The notes under the pieces were generated by a model, which saw only the letters and a list, made by a program, of their open reading frames with translations, made no database searches and was not told where the DNA came from. 64,000 bases of DNA. Source: a virus. This document shows positions 61,119-64,000 of this stretch, piece after piece. A program made the position numbers and the translations under genes. Every line of letters begins with the position of its first letter. Within the stretch, counting starts at the first letter, position 1. Where the stretch lies: positions 186,001-250,000 of IMG/VR virus record IMGVR_UViG_3300027816_000051; one strand, written 5' to 3'.

Positions 61119-61913
61119 ATGAATTACACAACCTCAAACAGGTATGCTGTACCTCAATCTTTTATTACAAGAAGTAAACAAAGATTAAAACAGCACGTAG
61201 ACACCGTATACATGAATAACGGTGATGAGTTCGAAATCGAACTTTACAATCCCACACAAAATAAAGTTTTAGCTAAGATTGAACTGAATGGTAAATCCAT
61301 CGGTAATGGTATCATAGTTCGTCCTGGTGAAAGAGTTTTCCTCGAAAGGTACTTAGACGAAGCGAGAAAGTTTTTGTTTGAAACTTATGTTGTAAATGGG
61401 AATAATGAAGAAGTCCAAAAATCCATAGAGAATAATGGTGACGTTGTTGTCAGATTTTACGATGAAGTATCAACATACCCGTATTATGGTAGTATTCCCA
61501 CTTGGAATAGTAATTGGAATAATAGTGGAACCCTTAGTTATCCACCGGGTGTAAGAACCTTTACAACAAATAATATGAATTCTATTAGTTCTTCATCATC
61601 TAATTATTCATATGTGAATGATACCATCACCAGTAGTATTGATGTGAACCTTAACATTCCAAAATTAAAAAAGAGTAAAGAAAGACACATTGAAACTGGT
61701 AGAGTTGAGAAAGGTTCTGAGTCAAACCAAACTTTTGTTTATGACAACAGTAATTTTAACTCTTTTCCATGTAAAACAAATTGGTGGAAAATAAAACCAA
61801 ATTCAACCAAAGTGATGGTTCGGGAAGATTTAACTGTTTACTGTACTGAATGTGGCTCAAAAAGAAAAAAAGATTCTCATAAATTTTGTCCCCATTGCGG
61901 AACAAAATATTAA
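61119..61913 (+). CDS. Protein with C-terminal zinc ribbon
   Basis: 264 residues. N-terminal beta domain (GDEFEIELYNPTQNKVLAKI, ELNGKSIGNGIIVRPGERVF, LERYLDEARKFLFETY), Ser/Asn-rich linker, then VYCTECGSKRKKDSHKFCPH-CGTKY: C-x2-C...C-x2-C zinc ribbon. Pattern suggests a virion or capsid-decorating protein with a metal knob, but no family is certain. Not tagged. Confidence 0.7.
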   Translation: MNYTTSNRYAVPQSFITRSKQRLKQHVDTVYMNNGDEFEIELYNPTQNKVLAKIELNGKSIGNGIIVRPGERVFLERYLDEARKFLFETYVVNGNNEEVQKSIENNGDVVVRFYDEVSTYPYYGSIPTWNSNWNNSGTLSYPPGVRTFTTNNMNSISSSSSNYSYVNDTITSSIDVNLNIPKLKKSKERHIETGRVEKGSESNQTFVYDNSNFNSFPCKTNWWKIKPNSTKVMVREDLTVYCTECGSKRKKDSHKFCPHCGTKY

Positions 61914-61937
61914 AATAAACTAATCACAAGGTCTATG

Positions 61938-61965
61938 AAGGGGTTACAGGTTGTAACCCTTTCTT
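61938..61965. terminator. Terminator between converging genes
   Basis: AGGGGTTACA / TGTAACCCT stem with GGT loop. Confidence 0.8.
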
Positions 61966-62257
61966 ATTTAAAATCAACAGGTATTGATTTTATATCACTA
62001 ATCGTGATATTTTTTAAACCCAACGTACCGTGTGAAATTGGTGCGAATACACCTTGGGTATGTAGGAATTGAAAATAATAATATAGGTACGTTGGGTCAA
62101 TTTTGTTAAGGTATTCTTCTTTTACTTTAACACCAATGTTCTCTTCATAAAACTCCTTTGAGGGTTTACCGACACTTTGTTCGGAACCTTTTCTTTGTAA
62201 CCAAAAATCGGCTTCGGGAAAATTGGTTTTAAATATACATACATCTCCTATTCTCAT
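61964..62257 (-). CDS. HsdS-like target-recognition fragment
   Basis: 97 residues: MRIGDVCIFKTNFPEADFWL then DPTYLYYYFQFLHTQGVFAP, ISHGTLGLKNITISDIKSIP. This is the pattern of the C-terminal half of a type I restriction specificity subunit target-recognition domain (YLYYYL ... G-T/S ... L-x2-I-x2-IP-V). A full HsdS has two such domains and spacer helices; here only about half of one. ATGA overlap with the gene upstream. Confidence 0.55.
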   Translation of the reverse strand: MRIGDVCIFKTNFPEADFWLQRKGSEQSVGKPSKEFYEENIGVKVKEEYLNKIDPTYLYYYFQFLHTQGVFAPISHGTLGLKNITISDIKSIPVDFK

Positions 62258-63858
62258 AATTCTGAAAGTCTATCGTTTAAATAACTGTTGAAATCGTTAT
62301 CATCAATATCTGGTGACCATCTGTCGTCAATATAGAATCTTGGTTTTTCATAGTACTCACCTAGTAATTCATGAAAAACACATTGGGCATCATCGTCACA
62401 TTTTTCAAAAAACTCATCCATTTCATCTTCACCATAACCCATGTTATCTATTATGTTTTTTAAATTAATTCGTATGGTTGCACCTCTATCATTTAGACTT
62501 AAAACATCTCCGTAATCACTAAGTGCGTTTCGTAGTTGCTTCATTGCATAATCATAGTAAGATGAATTTGCGGAATCGGAAAACGCCGAACCTAATGCAC
62601 CTCGAACTTCATAGTTATCGTCATACTCTTCTATTAATTCATCTATAGACATGTTTGGTTCAAATTCTTCACCTGCTCTATCTCTAAGATAATCAATGAT
62701 TGTTCTTTTATTATCTTCGTCTGCATGGTATTCTAACGCAGATTTCCAATCATCATAATACCCATCAGTTAATTCCCATATATCACCTGATAATAAAGTC
62801 TCGATAAAACCTATTTTTTTTGTACGACCACTGGCATCTCTCGATTGTCTAATGGTCCAATCCCCCTCAACGTAATATGGAACAGAATCCGGTTCAATAT
62901 CCCAATCAAAAACCGTATCGGGTTCTTGAAAATCTTGGGTTATACCCATCTTCTGTAGTTTTCTTTTTAGTTTACGAGTGTTGAATATTTCAGGTTTAGA
63001 TTGATATATCTGTGTAATTTGTTCATCAGATAAATCGGCAATACTGAAATCATCACCACTATTGTATTCACTACCAAAACCTTTTACGATGTCTGTATTT
63101 AAAATTAAATCAACAACATAGGGATAAAATTCTGGTTTTGGTTTACTATTTTTAGGACCTTTTAATTGATAAACAATCCCATCCTCATCACCAATCGCGG
63201 CGGTTAAATGACTTTTGTTGACTGTGTAATTATCTTTAAGTTTTTTTGTTTCTCTTAACGAGAATATCGTGTTACTTGAATTTGTTCTACCACAGTGACC
63301 CATGCGGTTACATTCTTCTCTTGAATCATTCGTATTTAAATCCACCCAATAGAAACCAACACCGTCTTTATTTCTGTAGTCTTTTACGATGTCGTTTTTT
63401 TCAACATAATTAATATCTCCTTCTCCTGAAGTTAACTCTTGGTGCCACTTTCTTGATTCATTGTAAAGTTGACCAAAATTTAAGTTTTTATTATCACCCA
63501 AATTTCCGTTTAAACCAATGCGTATCCAGTCCATTATTGATACGATATTACTTCTCATACCTCTAACACCAGCACTTTTATTTATTGCGTCGATACCCAT
63601 TTTTCTTCTATACTCAGGGTCTTTTCTAAAAGTTTCTCTGGCTTGTTTTTCTTCATCTTCAGGTACCGCACTCATCATATGTTCTAATCTTTGTTGTGCG
63701 AATACATCGATTAATTTATTGGCTAATATGATTGATAACGGACCCCCCAATTCTTCTATTTGGTCAGCATTATCTTGACTCAAACCAAGTTTGTTTACCA
63801 ATATATCTTTCCTATTGGCTTCAAGAATTAATTGCTCAATTAAATTTATTGTCTTCAT
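62254..63858 (-). CDS. Large protein with MGHCG core and short tag
   Basis: 534 residues. N-terminus MKTINLIEQLILE|A: short tag-like helix with an ILE|A site. Central core DSREECNRMGHCGRTNSSNT, FSLRETKKLKDNYTVNKSHL and IVYQLKGPKNSKP: the M-G-H-C, S-L-R and Q-x-K-G-x-x-N elements recall the core of PcfJ-like phage/plasmid proteins. C-terminal half is acidic (ELIEEYDDNYEVRGALGSAF). Function unknown. Confidence 0.7.
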   Translation of the reverse strand: MKTINLIEQLILEANRKDILVNKLGLSQDNADQIEELGGPLSIILANKLIDVFAQQRLEHMMSAVPEDEEKQARETFRKDPEYRRKMGIDAINKSAGVRGMRSNIVSIMDWIRIGLNGNLGDNKNLNFGQLYNESRKWHQELTSGEGDINYVEKNDIVKDYRNKDGVGFYWVDLNTNDSREECNRMGHCGRTNSSNTIFSLRETKKLKDNYTVNKSHLTAAIGDEDGIVYQLKGPKNSKPKPEFYPYVVDLILNTDIVKGFGSEYNSGDDFSIADLSDEQITQIYQSKPEIFNTRKLKRKLQKMGITQDFQEPDTVFDWDIEPDSVPYYVEGDWTIRQSRDASGRTKKIGFIETLLSGDIWELTDGYYDDWKSALEYHADEDNKRTIIDYLRDRAGEEFEPNMSIDELIEEYDDNYEVRGALGSAFSDSANSSYYDYAMKQLRNALSDYGDVLSLNDRGATIRINLKNIIDNMGYGEDEMDEFFEKCDDDAQCVFHELLGEYYEKPRFYIDDRWSPDIDDNDFNSYLNDRLSEL

Positions 63859-64000
63859 CTAAATCTCTTAAAAGAAAGAATACTTTCAAATAGTTTATAA
63901 TTAGTTCCGTAAGATGCTAAATTTTCCACCTTTACCGGCCCATCAAACCTTTCTCCCGTATTTTTATTATAGTAAGTTATATTAATACTTTCTTTTTCAC
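63855..64000 (-). CDS. Partial gene entering from the right edge
   Basis: The last 47 codons of a minus-strand gene: KESINITYYNKNTGERFDGP then VKVENLASYGTNYKLFESIL. Its TGA overlaps the ATG of the next gene (ATGA). No family can be told from this piece. Confidence 0.6.
   Translation of the reverse strand, partial: EKESINITYYNKNTGERFDGPVKVENLASYGTNYKLFESILSFKRFR

Overview
The window is an internal piece of a large double-stranded DNA phage (or phage-like) genome whose host is very probably a member of the Bacteroidota. Support: AT-rich, tightly packed, mostly short genes with ATGA/TAATG overlaps; no Shine-Dalgarno signals; dozens of copies of the Bacteroidota promoter (TTTGG, about 19-20 nt, TAnnTTTG); and many phage accessory families (Api92-like MPNWC protein, MGCDIH, MGLDMY, MGQYYK, DUF932/TIGR03299, gp88-like, SprT-like, ParB-like). 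I see no terminase, portal, major capsid, tail or DNA polymerase gene and no tRNA, so this is an accessory/early plus virion-internal-protein region. SPFH-protein and partial genes run off both ends.

Layout. (1) 0-24.1 kb, mainly + strand: SPFH protein, HAD nucleotidase, DEDD exonuclease, methylglyoxal synthase (mgsA), glucosaminidase, PLP aminotransferase, SF1 helicase, 2OG-oxygenase-like protein, nuclease-like protein, Nudix hydrolase (-), LpxH-like phosphoesterase plus GT2 glycosyltransferase, a structured non-coding RNA candidate (16.79-16.99 kb), a DnaJ-type zinc protein, an ABC-transporter membrane half and a long run of small hypothetical genes. (2) 24.1-49.6 kb, almost entirely - strand: about 45 small genes in one- to five-gene units, each with its own Bacteroidota-type promoter and usually its own hairpin terminator. 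The spaces between units carry a recurring box (GCCAAACAAAAT / GCCAAACTAAAT), often joined by an inverted copy to form long hairpins; it occurs about 60 times here and I see none in the flanking modules. (3) 49.6-50.0 kb: C-rich and AT-rich divergent control region. (4) 50.0-64 kb, mixed strands: a set of otherwise unrelated proteins that share a short N-terminal helix ([KR]-x-I-x-L-T-E-x-[DE]-L...) ending in [IL]-x-E, the cleavage signature of T4-type prohead proteases. They include an L,D-transpeptidase-like protein, a peptidoglycan-binding protein and an ADP-ribosyltransferase-like protein, interspersed with secreted proteins (archaemetzincin, CAP domain, two small exported proteins).

How the parts may work together (inference): the box-and-promoter module looks like an early/host-takeover region of independently transcribed genes. 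The tagged proteins have a different upstream motif, ATATTTATA, and I read them as late genes whose products are targeted into the capsid, trimmed by the prohead protease and delivered into the host with the DNA, like T4 internal proteins and Alt. The two candidates for an undescribed system are this tag family and the box/hairpin array, in which the box even supplies the stop codon of several genes.
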